From Adiantum capillus-veneris (taxonomy: Eukaryota; Streptophyta; Polypodiopsida; Polypodiales; Pteridaceae): 64,000 bases of DNA. Positions 1 through 10,855 of this stretch are shown one piece after another (the stretch's first letter is position 1; each line of letters begins with the position of its first letter). Under the pieces are notes generated by a model. The model was not told the origin of the DNA, made no database searches, and was given only the letters and a program-made list of their open reading frames with translations. Location: assembly GCA_014529385.2 (NCBI GenBank), contig CM043960.1:79144832-79208831 (forward strand), read 5' to 3'. Made by a program: the position numbers and the translations under genes.

Positions 1-985
1 TCAACCTTGGAAGGAGCGAATTGCAAAATAGGAGTAGTGGGAGAGGATATTCCTATAGAAGGTGGTGCACGTTATAGAAATCAAGAGTTGGAGTGCAAAA
101 AATGTTGAAGCAGGAGGTCGTTTACAGAATGGGATGAGAGTGAAGCAGCAATTACGTGGAGATTGTGTGTAGAGCCCAAGAGGGTAATGTTAAGCAAGAA
201 GGTGATAGGTGCAGATGAAGCAGGAAAGGGATCAAGAAAAGAGGAAGTGATTAGGAATGCTTGAATGCCAATAAAAGTGCAGCAAGTGGGTCAGTTCAGT
301 CCGCACTTATGCAAAGAGGTTATTCTAGGTTATTGAAGAGCATAGCAAAGGAGACCCTGCAGCATGTGGAAAGGAAATACAAGGATTCAGAGCATTAAAG
401 CTTTTGCAATGAGCAAATTGTGGAGATTTACATAAGAAGTTGATGTTGAGCGAGAGAAGCGGCCTAAGGTGCCATCACTCAATGTACGTAGAGGATTTTC
501 ACATACATAAACAAGAAGCATCGCGATGTAGGAAAGAATGCAGGGCTACCGCATGTAACTACCATTCACGAGTTCAAGCAAGGGTGCAGAGAACGGAACA
601 GGGAAACCCCGTTCCAAACTTGATAGATGTTGTAGATTAAACTTATGAAGACCTTTTTCTATCTTTCTATAACCAACACAGGACATCGCACAAAAAACAA
701 AATCCAAAAGCAGTAGAAGAGGAATCCCCTCTGATTTTAAGGTTCAGGAGGGTAAAGATAAGTCCGAGGTTGCGAGAAAAAAAAAACTCAAAATGGAAGG
801 TTTTTGCAATGCACACATTTCATGTTTTGGCATCTTCCTATTTTCATTATGTGTGAGTTCTAAGCAGGCATTCCCACCATAAGCACAATACACATATGTT
901 TGCCAAGGCAAAAGAGGTGCAGATTTTAGCGCAAGAAGGGCCATATATCTGGGTGGTTGGGCGTTATTGCAAATGTTGTGTGAGG
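1..985 (+). repeat. Internal region of a non-autonomous LTR element, copy 1 (truncated by window edge)
   Basis: This stretch aligns without rearrangement, with scattered substitutions and short indels, to 18813-19775 in the same orientation. There it is the interior of an element whose flanking direct repeats look like LTRs. Similarity ends near 985, where the two copies diverge. No reading frame longer than about 66 codons is shared, so it looks non-coding. The left part of this copy lies outside the window. Confidence 0.75.
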
Positions 986-1838
986 GAATTTCTCAATGTT
1001 TACTTTTTTCATATTTGAGCATATTAGATGGAACATTTGTGTCACTTATGAGCGAAAAAGAAAGCATCCACATTTTTTGCACGGATAGATAGGCATGTCA
1101 TTTAGTGCCTTCATTATTTTTTTCGTAGACTTGACGTAATTGCATAGTGTGTATTTTGACAAATTGGTTTCTTTTCAAGAAAAATATCTACAATTTGACT
1201 TGTTGATATATTTATGTTCTTTTTCCATAAGTGCATTAACATACACAGTCTTCAGTCTTCAGTTGTCCAACAAATGAGCTTACAATGTGAATGCAAACTT
1301 TTGTAAGCATAATATATTAAACCCATAGTTGACGTGTCTATAATTACAAGGCCTTTTTGAAAATGTGCAAGTGATTTACCCACTATTTTTTGTTTTCTTT
1401 CTCTAGTTGTAGCATTATGAAGGATGACGACAAGGGCTTTTTCAAAATTGTGAGTAAAAATATTTATAACCTTTATTGTTAAGACTCATCGATGTATTAC
1501 AAGTTTTGTACAAAGAATTGAACCTTGCAATACTTTTAGTTGATGAGTCTAGTTGTGATGCAAAGAATACTGGGCCAATAGATTTTGTTATGAAATTTGT
1601 CGAGTACTTCTCAAACAGGGATTGCAAAATAGAAGTTGTAAATGTTTTGATACTTAGGCTCATTTGCAATATATTATGGAGTACTAAAAATAGTTGTTGA
1701 TTGAAAGGATTTGTTTGCATGAATACTATGTCAATGTGTGTGTCTATTGGAATACTTAAATTAAGAACATTTTCCATGATTGTGAAAATATCGTGTTTGT
1801 GTATGTGTATGCGTGATTTTTTTTATGTGCTTACATAT
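986..1838. other. Spacer without a supported gene
   Basis: AT-rich sequence. A 74-codon plus-strand frame at 1476-1700 contains LLVDESSCDAK followed by hydrophobic sequence. It faintly recalls the 'LVDES' stretch of hAT-type transposase relatives, but the match is too short to call. A longer minus-strand frame overlaps it, so at most one is real. Nothing else is recognised. Confidence 0.3.
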
Positions 1839-1882
1839 GAGAGAGAGAGAGAGAGACCGGGGGGGGGGGGGGGGTTTCCTCT

Positions 1883-1934
<52 letters not shown>

Positions 1935-2009
1935 TATGTGTGCGAGGCAAGAAACAAATGCTTAATGCAAGTTGCCGTAACAATTTTTATGAGAGAGAGA
2001 GAGAGAGAG
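1839..2009. repeat. Compound microsatellite: (GA)n, G16, (TG)n, (GA)n
   Basis: GA repeats at about 1839-1856 are followed by a run of 16 G at 1859-1874, about 23 TG units at 1885-1930, and a second GA tract at 1991-2009. The run of G beside the dinucleotide tracts marks a slippage-prone site. Confidence 0.95.
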
Positions 2010-2537
2010 TAATCCTTTGAAATCTCAATTTCAAGTACAAAGATTACAATATTTAAACACACAACCAAAAGTGTGTACATGCATGTTATAAACCAGTGAG
2101 CATGACAGAAATGTAGACCTGTCCCATTCAAAAATGTAAACCTTCAAATGTAGATAGCTATAGATGATAGGTGATAATCCAAAACACTAAGGTTGAGGAT
2201 CATATGCAACACCTGACCACTTGCATTCATTTCGAAACAACCAACATGTGCGCTTGCCACCAGAGTATCCCGTGCTTGAGGAAAGGAGTCAAGATAAATC
2301 TCGCTGAAGCTTCTATCCAATGCAAGTACCAAAGCTATTGTTGTACCAACAAGCTGGACATCAAAAACTTTGTTGTCTTTATTTGTGTTATGTGCTTACA
2401 ACTTTTTAGTTGTGATTATATTGGTGTTGGTTTTACACAATTGACAACAAGGTCCTCCCCTATTCCTATACACTCTTGTGGATCTACATTTCGTACAATG
2501 CTTCTCCACTAACACATTGTTGATACTCACAAACCGT
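2010..2537. other. Spacer; short segment shared with 20.25 kb
   Basis: No supported gene. A segment near 2063-2100 (containing gtgtacatgcatgttataaa) recurs at about 20245-20282 with few changes, so part of this spacer derives from a dispersed repeat. A 113-codon plus-strand frame at 2171-2512 shows no recognisable motif. Confidence 0.4.
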
Positions 2538-3832
2538 AGAAGAAAAGCTATGTCAAAAAAGAACACTTTTTAATCTCTCCTCTCCAACATGAGGATGTTA
2601 TCCTAGGGGCACCATGGTTCAACCGCATGGCTGCCAGAATGAAGTTCCTTGAAAGGAGAATCTTTTTCACGTATAGGGAAAAGAGCATGTACATAGATGC
2701 TAACGAGTCGGGGAACACCATATCCCTAGTAAATACGCTTGCCTTTTATAAGTCAATGAAAAGCTCTATTTTTGCGTACATGACTTTATTTAGAGAATTT
2801 ATAAATGATTTTAATGTTTTCACAAGTAGCAATAAAGGGAATCAAGAGGAATTAGAGTTGTCTAATTTTTTAAATGGATTCCAAGATGTTTTCATTGATG
2901 GCATGCCTAGTGAGCTACCTCCAAAATCAAGGGATGATGACCGTGCAATAGAGCTTCTACTAGGAATATCACCGCCTAATAAACCTCCTTATTGAGTTTC
3001 ACAAGCTCAACAAGAGGACATCATGAGGCAAGTGCATGAATTGGTGGAAAAAGGGATAGTGAGGCCTAGCTCCTCTCCAGTATGTTCACCAGTATTTTTA
3101 GTGCAAAAGAAAGATGGCACATATCACATGTGTGTCGACTCTAGAGCACTAAATAGGATTACTATTAAACAAAAAAATATTTCCCGTGATGCGGGTAGAA
3201 GATCTATTTGATAAGTTATAAGTTTTGTCCAGCCGCATTCAAACTCACGTCAGACAGAAATCTTCAGGCCACTCAAATTCTCTTGAGGAGTACAAGTGAC
3301 CCCAATCTTTCAAGTTGTGTGAGAGAATAAGCTTTTCATTAATCAAAAGAAAAATGATTTTTTTTCTACAAGAGATTCAATATTTAGGTCACATTATCTC
3401 TCAAGATGGTATCTGTATGGATCCATCAAAGTTGGAGGTAATAAAAGCATGGCCTAATCCAAGGAATCTACATGAGCTAAGAAGCTTTATTGGTACGTGT
3501 GCATGCTATAGACGCCTTATAGCAAAATTTTCTCAAATAGTAGGACCATTACATGACTTAACAAAGAAGAATGTTAAGTATTCATGGACTGCTAAGGAGA
3601 AAAATGCTCTTGACAAGCTCAAAGAGAAGCTTACCTCTCAACCAGTCCTTATGCTTCCGGATCTCTCAAAACCATTTGAGGTGCAATGTGATTCTTGTGG
3701 TGATTGCCTTGGAGTAGTTTTGCTTCAAGAAGGGCATGCCATAGCATATGAGAGCTGAAGGCTCAATATGGATAAACGGGATCCATATGAGAGCCAAAGG
3801 CTCAATATGGATAAGCGGGCCCTCTTTTCACA
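2538..3832 (+). pseudogene. Ty3/gypsy pol fragment (protease end, RT, start of RNase H), broken
   Basis: Just before 2627 the frame reads DVILGAPWFNRMAARMKF, the conserved sequence at the protease/RT junction of plant gypsy elements. A linker follows, then the first RT block at 3023-3160 (VFLVQKKDGTYHMCVDSRAL). The frame breaks near 3211 and about 100 bp of garbled sequence replaces the catalytic core including the YxDD box. Coding resumes at 3315-3758 with the thumb/connection region (YLGHIISQDG, LRSFIGTCACYRRLI) and the start of RNase H (AIAYES). A stop lies at 3757. Gag, integrase and LTRs are absent. The right end abuts an inverted LINE fragment near 3833. It cannot be active. Confidence 0.85.
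3745..3822 (+). repeat. 39-bp in-frame tandem duplication in the gypsy RNase H remnant
   Basis: Two adjacent copies of a 39-bp unit begin at 3745 and 3784. They differ at a few positions and each encodes YES-(stop or Q)-RLNMDKR in the RNase H frame. Because 39 is a multiple of three, the duplication preserved the frame, although one copy has a TGA where the other has CAA. Confidence 0.85.
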
Positions 3833-4480
3833 ATAGGATCCAACGACCCCTTGACAAAAGCTTGGTTAGCCATAAACGTGAGTGGGACCTTGAGATCATC
3901 CCAGAACTCCCTGAAGAACTTAATGGTCAAACCATCGCAACTAGTGTACTTCTCCTGGCCAAGAGCTTACAACACAAGCGAGCACTCATCTTAAGAAAAA
4001 GCCATCTCAAGATGATTGGCTTCAGGTTGGGGAATTTTCCTATTGACACTCTCGAGAAAGGTTTCTCTGGCTTCATCCACTTCTTGAGAGCAGGTCTCTC
4101 GTTGGCCAATGATTTAGCTTAGATGATCAAACATCATCCTAGACATTTATCTTGGTCTTGAATAACATTCCCATTCTCATTTGTGAGCAAGTGGACGGAG
4201 CCCTGACTTTTCTTGATTTTCAAGGCCCTAAAGCAGTGTGCTTGATTAGCGGCCTCTGGCTGAAGGAAGGTCTCATTGAATATCAATCTCGCCCTTGTGA
4301 CCTCCTCAAGCTGCTGCTCGGCCACATTGGCTTTAGCTTCCATTCACCTTTTGCGTTCTTCTTTGGAGGCCATCCCAATCTTTTTTTTGGAAGTTAGACG
4401 AGCAACCTCTTCTTTGAGTGGTTTCCAATGGTCTTCCCGGGCTTAGATAGCCTTTAAATCCTAATACTACCAGCACTATA
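3833..4480 (-). pseudogene. LINE ORF2 fragment (linker to early RT), inverted
   Basis: Read on the minus strand, this matches the region between endonuclease and reverse transcriptase of the plus-strand LINE at 6200-6880. Shared blocks include LEEVTRARLIFNETFLQPE (compare LEEIKKARLLSRKTFLQLE near 6320), NQAHCFRALKIKKSQG, NVIQDQDK and DDLKVPLTFMANQAF. Protein similarity is moderate, so it is a related but distinct family member rather than a recent copy. Several frameshifts are visible. No 3' end or poly(A) remains, and it ends exactly where gypsy sequence begins. Confidence 0.8.
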
Positions 4481-4894
4481 AGTAAGCCTCCATTTGAAGT
4501 CATGTGGCATGTGTTTGGTGGACCCATGAAAGGCCTCTTTGGGCATGAAATTTACTCCCTACTTAGAGAATTTATATGCCCTAGTATGGCCAACTGCCTT
4601 CGACTCTCTCTCTCTCTCACGTGTGCGAACAATATCTCATGCTCTTTGTGTTCTGCACATTGTTTGCCTGTGTCACTGGGTTGCCACGTCACACTAGACA
4701 AACTCAATTTCTTGGGGAGGGGGAGGGGATCCCTGATCTCTTCGTCCCCCTTCTATAATAGTATAGATCCTCTAGGTAGTGAGTGATGTAGGCCTGTGTA
4801 GAGTCTTTGTAGAGTTCTCTTCTCTTTTTATGGTTTCAACTTTTGGTTTTGATGCTTGGAAGTTGCACATAGATCAATATAACTATTGCAAATA

Positions 4895-4934
<40 letters not shown>

Positions 4935-4953
4935 TCACTGTTTGGGGTGGTGG

Positions 4954-5008
<55 letters not shown>

Positions 5009-5159
5009 CCTAGGCCTGAAGACCTATAATTTTCAAAAGAAATATCCTAGGAAACATCATTATATGTTTTGAACCATTACATGCTTTCATTTCCTAGTTT
5101 CTGTAATTTGGGTTAAGTTTTGAATAGAAGGGAGTGTCGGTGAGGCCTTTCACCCCACC
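4481..5159. other. Spacer with (TG)n and (GA)n tracts upstream of the LINE
   Basis: No gene is supported. It contains (TG)n at about 4899-4931 and (GA)n at about 4957-5007, separated by a GGTGGTGG-containing spacer. Sequence from about 5010 to 5159 may be the LINE 5' UTR, but its left boundary and target duplication could not be located. Confidence 0.5.
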
Positions 5160-5414
5160 ATGATGAGCTCCTCTAAGCCGTCCTACGTCGAAGCAGTGGC
5201 AGGAAAAGAGCAGCCCGACACTCTGAAGGCTGTCGACGTTGCAAAGTCGAGCGCCGATGATAGCGGTCAAAGCTCTCTTACAAATCTGAAAAAGGAGGAA
5301 CTAAAACAAAGAAAGATGCAGGTGGAAAAAGACCTAGCGGCGTCAGTGCTCTGTGCACTGTCATTGAACAAACAATTTCTGGGCCATCCAAGAGCACCAT
5401 TTGGATGCTCGTAG
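5160..5414 (+). pseudogene. LINE ORF1 N-terminal remnant
   Basis: An 84-codon frame begins MMSSSKPSYVEAVAGKEQ. The S-Y-x-E-A-x-A-G pattern is typical of the start of ORF1 (gag-like RNA-binding) proteins of plant L1 elements. The RRM-like core and zinc knuckle expected downstream are missing. The frame ends where endonuclease-like sequence begins in another frame, so a deletion probably fused the ORF1 start to ORF2. Confidence 0.5.
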
Positions 5415-6070
5415 CAAGAGAAAACAGGCTGTAGGAAAAAAAATTATATTTTGTGGGGAAGGAAGTGACGGTTTCAGTGGTGTCTTGTTCATTGCTGACA
5501 GAGATTTGGAGCCAAAGATATTGCTAAGCCACCCCTCCGGACGAGTCCGTGGGGTTAGAATCAGATGGGACAATCAACCTATCACCATAGTAAATGTTTA
5601 TGGTCCTTGCAACGCAAAGGATAGAGCTAAATTGTGGATGCAGCTCAGGGATACTCCGATCAAAGGGGAGTGGTTGATGGTTAGAGATTTCAATATGGTC
5701 GAGAAGCAAGGACAGAATAGGCTCTGCCAATATACTGGCTGGCTCAAAAAAGTCTAAATGGCTGAGCTTATGTGAGAACTGGGGCTATGATTAACTTGTG
5801 GGAAGTGGGCCCATGGAACAACATTCCTGGATTCACCTACACAAGCCTTCAATATGCCTGCACTACCTCTCGACTGGACAAATTCTACTGCTCTCATCAA
5901 GCCGACTGGATCTCATCAACGCTAGAGATGAAGGTAATCTCAACAAAAAGCCTCTCCGATCACATGCCATTACACTTACAAGTCAAGAAAGATAAAGGGG
6001 GAGGGAAATTCCCGAGAGGGGAGAAAAAGCTTCTAGTTACAGGGACACACCTGTTCAAAGAAAGAAAGCA
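5401..6070 (+). pseudogene. LINE ORF2 endonuclease domain, broken
   Basis: The first block (5401-5757) has SDGFSGVLFIADRD, ITIVNVYGPCNAKDRAKLW and GEWLMVRDFNMVE, matching the GG(V/I), NVYGP and GDFN blocks of AP-like endonucleases. The GDFN glycine is replaced (VRDFN). A stop and frame change near 5757 lead to a second block (5772-6083) with TSRLDKFYCS and KSLSDHMPL, the RLDR and SDH blocks. In an active element this enzyme nicks target DNA. Here the N-terminal catalytic part is absent and the rest is split. Confidence 0.8.
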
Positions 6071-7860
6071 TTGGGAAAGCTAAAGAAAGATGTGGGGATA
6101 AATAAACCTAGTGCTTGGAATATATTTGTTTGGAGTGTTCAAAAAGCTATCAAAACTTTGGGTCCTCGAGTTAAAAAAGCGAATGAGGCACACGTCAAAC
6201 ATCTCACAGAGGAGGTAGTGCAATTAGCCTTTAAGAAGGCTATTGAATTGGCTACCGAGGATGAGCACAAGTGATGGCTTGAAGATAAATCTCACCTGGC
6301 CAACAAATAGCTGGAGGAAATCAAGAAGGCAAGATTACTCTCTAGGAAAACTTTCCTTCAACTAGAGCCTTCTAACCAAGCACATTTTTTTAGGGCTCTG
6401 AAAGTGAGGAAGAGTCGAGGCTGCATGCAAGTGCTCGATGATGAGAAAGGAAATACAATTCAAAACCAAGATGAGATGGTTGGACTTATGCTCAATTATC
6501 TCAGCCAAATTATTGGCCAACCAGAGACCCAATCTCAAGAAGTGGAAGAAGCCCGAGCGTCTTTACTTGGGAGTGTTGAAAATAAGGTTCCCCAGGAGGA
6601 AGCCAACTCCATGGAAAAGGCCTTCTCTAAGGAGGAATGTTCAGTGGAACTAAAAGCTCTTGGCAATGAAAAGTCCCCCGGTTGGGATGGACTGACGGCT
6701 GAATTCTTCAAGGAATTTTGGGATGATCTCAAGGTCCCAGTCACACGGATGGCCAATCAAGTTTTTTTCGAAGAGTCATCGGATGCAAGTGTTAAGAGAG
6801 GGCTTATCAAGCCCATCCCCAAACACATCTGCTGCTCTCAACTTAAACATTGGCGTCCCATTACGATCATGTAAGTAGCATACAAAACTATTGCCAAGGC
6901 GATAGCTCTCAGACTTGCCCCCCTCCTAAGTTGGATCATCTCTCCCCTTCAACACGGATTCATTAAAGGGAGATCTATATATGACAATATCTTGGCAGCA
7001 AAAAGGTAGGAATAGAGTATGCATCCTTCTCCAAGCAAGAGTGCATCTTGCTGCACCTAGACCTCGACAAAGCCTATGATAGAATAGAATGGTCCTATAT
7101 AGAAGAGGTCATGGGAGCTTTGGGCTTTGAGCCTCACCTTTGTCGCCTCATAGACACACTAGGCATTGGCAGCCAATCAGAGCTCCTATTTAATGACAAA
7201 ATTGTGGGCTCTTTGGAGGTTAAAAGGTCTATAAAGCAAGGATGTCCCCTGGCTCCCTTGCTCTTCGCGATTGGGTCGCATCCTCTCATTACAATGCTCG
7301 AAGCCAGTGCTATATGAGGAGAGATTCAAGGTCTGGCATTACCGGGCCACGACCAGCTACTGGGCAAAATGTTCGCATATGATTGGCTCCTATTCTTGAA
7401 GGCGTGCCCTCAAGTTGTAAGGAGAGCTCTGGAGATTGTGAAAACATTTGTCGTGGCCTCGAGATCCAAGTGCAATATAGAGAAGTCAAGGCTTATCTCC
7501 CTGTCAGAGAACGACTCTTTTGACCCTTCAGTCTGGACAGGAGAGATTATCTCAAAAGGGAGTGTATTCAGACACCTGGGAGCCCCCGTAGGGGTGGATG
7601 TAACCCACAAGCAAATATTTCAATGGGTCCTTGAAAAAATAAGCTAAAAATTTGAGGAGATGGGAGTTTATTCTCCTCCCCTTCCAAATCCGGATTAGAG
7701 TAATTAATGCTTTTATGATCCCGTACATTGCTTTCCTCAGCCCCGTGCTCAAGATAGCTAAGTGTAACTGGAAAGAATTCTTAAAACCAGTGAAAAGGTT
7801 TCTTTGGAAGAACAACACGAAAACCTCCCGGCCATGGCACTGGGTTAGATGGAGGTAGTT
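6071..7860 (+). pseudogene. LINE ORF2 reverse transcriptase, broken
   Basis: After a coiled linker (6071-6400) the RT blocks follow in order: SPGWDGLTAEFFKEFW (about 6677), KHWRPITIM (6846), QHGFIKGRSIYDNIL (6952), LLHLDLDKAYDRIEW (7048), SIKQGCPLAPLLFAI (7231) and the catalytic block, which reads MFAYDWLLFLKA (7369) instead of the family's F-A-D-D. A later block reads FRHLGAPVGVD (7570). At least five frame interruptions are present. The altered FADD box alone would abolish polymerisation. Confidence 0.88.
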
Positions 7861-9000
7861 GCTCGGCTGCTAGACCAAGGAGGGCTCGACATTCTTAACC
7901 TTGTATCCCATGCTGAGGCTCTTTGTGCCAAATGTATGGTCTCATTGGCTAAACAGGACCAAGCTTGGGCTATCATGACCAAGGAAATGCTTGATGCAGT
8001 AAAACTGGGATTAAAAGGGGGAAAGTGGAAGGGGGCTGTGATGCATGACAAACTTCTCGCCTCAAAGTGGTATTATGTTAGATCTGGTGGACTCTCAGGG
8101 GAGCTAATGAGGATGTGCAAAAGAGCAGCTGAGGTTTTGGAATGGGGGGAAGCAACCAGATACTTTAAGAAGTCCATTTTGCATTGGTCCCCGTGGCTTT
8201 CTAGATTATTGGGGCCGCCGCAAAGCCCCTTTTGGATAGAAATGTCCACAAATGTGAATAATAAGGGGCTCGCTTGACTAGAGAAATTCCGGGATGGCAA
8301 CAGGAAGTGTTGGAAAACTGCTGACTCTTTAGCCATCCAATTTCAATTGAATGCCTTTGAGATCTTACTAGTCTGCAGGGTGATGAAAGAGCTTGAGAAA
8401 GTGACGATGCCAATTTGTGAATCCAACTTTGAATGGGATGCTTGGAGATGGCCCGGGAGTAGCCTCTTTTGGAAACCACATTCTAAAGGCATTTACCATG
8501 CATTAATGTACGAGGCTAATTGGTGTAGCCCCCTCAACAAATTATGGAAGAGGCACTGGATGAAAAAACGGTGGGAGGGAGTCATGGAGAGCATCTGCGA
8601 GCCAAGGTGGCCTTAGTATATGAAGATATTTCTGTGAAAAGTGATGTGGGGTGCTCTGTCGACGAACGTAAATATACAAGAAAGAGGAATCGGGTCCGGT
8701 CGGTGCTCGGGGTGCAGAATAGCTAGTGAAGACCTAGCCCACCTTTTCATGGGATTCCAGGCAATCAGTGGCATGGCTGGGAAAATATGCAAGTGGCTTC
8801 AAAGGACATGGCAAATTAAGTTCTTCAAAACTGATTTGTTCTTTGGTAGTAACAGGTTGGAAAGTCCTGCTTTGGTTATCTGCATACAAATAATCAGGTA
8901 CTACTTCTTTCACCATGTTTGGCAACCAAGGAATCGCTGGGTGTTTGAGGGGGATCTGGCAATGGCAAGCTTTGTGAAATCATACAAGAGAGCAGAGTGA
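7849..9000 (+). pseudogene. LINE ORF2 C-terminal region with zf-RVT-like segment
   Basis: LDQGGLDILNLVSHAEALCAK (7867) matches the 'GGLG(I/V)xNL' block that follows RT in plant L1 ORF2. Further down, RCSGCRIASEDLAHLFMGF (8701) resembles the zinc-binding reverse-transcriptase-associated region (C-x2-C...H). The final block reads HHVWQPRNRWVFEGDLA (8910). Stops interrupt at 8277 and 8616. These domains are known to lie at the ORF2 C-terminus. Their role in mobility is inferred from the family. Confidence 0.75.
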
Positions 9001-9240
9001 CGATCCACATGATCGGAGGCAAACAAGCCTCAGAGGACTGGTCTAGAACAATACATATCATGATGACATCTTGTAATAAGTAAAGTCTAGGAGTAGTTCT
9101 GGTTTCTCTGTCAAGCAGAGAACTTCTAATCCTTTGACCCTCAAGGCTCAATCTGAGCTCGAGGTTGGTGTATATTTCTACTGTTCTTAATACTATCCAC
9201 TCACAATTGTGAGTTTTGCACACAAAAAAAAAGTAAATCA
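9001..9240 (+). other. LINE 3' UTR with hairpin and A-tract
   Basis: Non-coding sequence between the ORF2 end and an A9 run at about 9223-9231. A short hairpin with stem ttctctg/cagagaa and a 5-base loop lies near 9100. The A-tract is short and degraded, consistent with an old insertion. Confidence 0.6.
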
Positions 9241-9612
9241 AAGTTTTTTGCATCAGCCATGAGATTTTCTTTTCTTTCTATTGAGAACGTTCATTTGTTG
9301 GGCATTCATGGAAGTCTTGAGACTATGCTTGGGTGTTCTTCGAGAAATAGGCCTAGGCCCAGTCAAATCTCCATTGGTGGAAGCTACCATGCATGAGGCC
9401 TAAAACACACGCGCCTCTGCCCACATGTGTACACCTGCGCGCACACACACACACAATTCCATTTCAATCGAGTAGGAAACAAGCTAGTGCAGATGAAGAG
9501 ACGTTCTTGGATCAAAGAGAGTGCTGTGGATTCCAATCACAAGCTCAATTGCAAAGCCAAATGGAAACCCAAGCATGGGATGGATTATCAGGAGCCTTAC
9601 AGGAGTGATGGA
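9241..9612. other. Spacer; short (CA)n
   Basis: No supported gene. A short CA repeat lies at about 9440-9454. Two overlapping frames across it share no recognisable motif. Confidence 0.4.
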
Positions 9613-10058
9613 TGACTAGATGGTGGGCATTTCAATAGCTTGTTGGGAGGAGAAGGTGGTAGCTGTGCTGCTCCACAAAAGCACAAAAGGATTTGCATTG
9701 GAGATGATAGATCGTTTGAAGTATGCAATGTCATCCTCAATGTATGCGGTGAAGCCCACAGAAGGGTCCTCAAAATCTACAATGTAGTATGCTTTACACC
9801 TTGCATGTAAAAGCCAAGGACAAGGCAAAACAACAACTTCAGCTTTGGAAAATCTAAATAAAGTGAGTTCGCTTATTGGCCAATAGCCTTCCACCAAGAA
9901 ATATTCATCCTCTCCGTCTTGTCTTCAATGCAAAACCCTTGGAGCGTCTACATTTTGGATGAGCACATGGTCGAATTGTGATACCGCAAACCTGCATTAG
10001 TGCTCATGATCAAGGATGGTTTTTCTCCATCCAATGCACACAAGAAGATTTAGAAATT
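9613..10058 (-). pseudogene. Unrecognised coding-like remnant downstream of the 10.4-10.9 kb gene
   Basis: On the minus strand, protein-like sequence runs in two frames. The first contains LDGEKPSLIMSTNAGLRYHN (about 10020-9960) and has stops at both ends. The second is open at 9897-9616 and contains VEGYWPISELTLFRFSKAEV and AYYIVDFEDPSVGFTAYIED. Composition is that of a soluble or secreted domain, not a transposon protein I recognise. It lies in the right orientation and distance to be the 3' part of the gene beginning at 10855, but stops and a frame shift separate them. It may be a decayed exon or several short exons with introns I cannot place. Confidence 0.4.
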
Positions 10059-10082
10059 TTCAGTGTTTTTCATATGATGCAT

Positions 10083-10237
10083 AACATCATGAGCTTCTGC
10101 TCGAGAGGCACCACATACCTAGCTAGGTAAGATTGGGGGTAGGGGACCACCAGCCCCCCCACCGAGCCGACGGTCTCCTTCCCCCAATCGTATCTAGCTA
10201 GATATGCAGTGCCTCCCTCATAGAAGCTCATGATGTT
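10083..10237. repeat. Long imperfect inverted repeat (66-bp arms, 23-bp loop)
   Basis: The left arm 10083-10148 and the reverse complement of the right arm 10172-10237 agree at 54 of 66 positions without gaps. The arms meet around a C-rich loop (10149-10171). Both arms include ctagctagg/ctagctaga and a G-rich block (ttggggg). RNA from either strand would fold into one long stem. It interrupts coding-like sequence on the minus strand. It could be a foldback transposon, a young microRNA precursor or a hairpin siRNA source. Confidence 0.85.
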
Positions 10238-10425
10238 GAGGTAAGTCACAATGTGGGAATTATTGTGAGAATTTGTCCAAAACTTCTTGTGAAGGTAACA
10301 ACAAGGAAATTTTAGTACAACATAACATAATGGGCCTTTTTCCCTCTTTGGCATAAACTTTCAAGATCTTATATGTATGTTGTGTCAGAAACACCCCAAA
10401 ATGAAAACATGGCAATTTCACTCAC

Positions 10426-10855
10426 CTGTACTCTCGACTAATGTGTCTGAATAGATATTTAGCTCCCGCTTTTGCCAAGCACACGTAATAGGTTGAATTT
10501 CCTACATCCCACTCGGGTGCTAGGTTTCCACTTGTTATACTGTTGTTGACCATAATACAACCAAATTCATACACCTCTTTGCCATAATACTTTGTCGGCA
10601 AAAAGCATGTTGACCTATAAGGATACACCAAATTAGTAGGACATTCTTGGTAGTCAACCCCATTTGATGTCATTATCATCATTGCTATCACCATTGTTGT
10701 GATTACGCCAGCCACAATAACACTAAATAAAATAAATAACCCACAAAACTATTTAGCTCCCATTGATGATACACTTAGAATGGAAGTGTAAAGCAGCAAG
10801 AGTTGAAACGTAAAGGCAGATGTTTAGGAGTTACTCACCAATTGCAAAGAGCCAT
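10426..10855 (-). CDS. Possible host gene: N-terminal two exons of a small secreted or membrane-anchored protein
   Basis: Exon 1 is 10855-10839 (ATG plus 14 nt), followed by donor G|GTGAGT. Exon 2 is 10722-10426. It is preceded by a T-rich acceptor ending TTTATTTAG, ends AG|GTGAGT, and keeps frame across the join. The 104 residues start MALCNCVIVAG and then have a hydrophobic run (to about residue 23) fitting a signal peptide or anchor. A Cys-containing ectodomain follows (QECPTNLVYPYRSTCFLP; cysteines near residues 31, 42, 55 and 81; possible N-glycosylation at NNS and NST). No family is recognised. A third exon is not clear: plausible acceptors near 10360 lead to early stops. This is the best candidate for a non-transposon gene here, though it may be a pseudogene. 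Confidence 0.5.

Larger units (their letters stand above)
5160..9240 (+). mobile_element. L1-like plant LINE, degenerate, with 3' A-tract
   Basis: The parts appear in the standard order: a short ORF1-like start (5160), an AP-type endonuclease (5401-6070), reverse transcriptase (6400-7860), a C-terminal cysteine/histidine region (8640-9000), a 3' untranslated region and a short A-tract (about 9223-9231). There are no LTRs. Many stops and frameshifts interrupt the frame and the RT catalytic box is altered, so it is dead. ORF1 is mostly missing between 5411 and the endonuclease. A matching target duplication was not found by eye. Confidence 0.85.

Noticed and set aside
1442-1777. 111-codon minus-strand frame
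   Set aside because: Overlaps a competing plus frame, is AT-rich, and has no motif.
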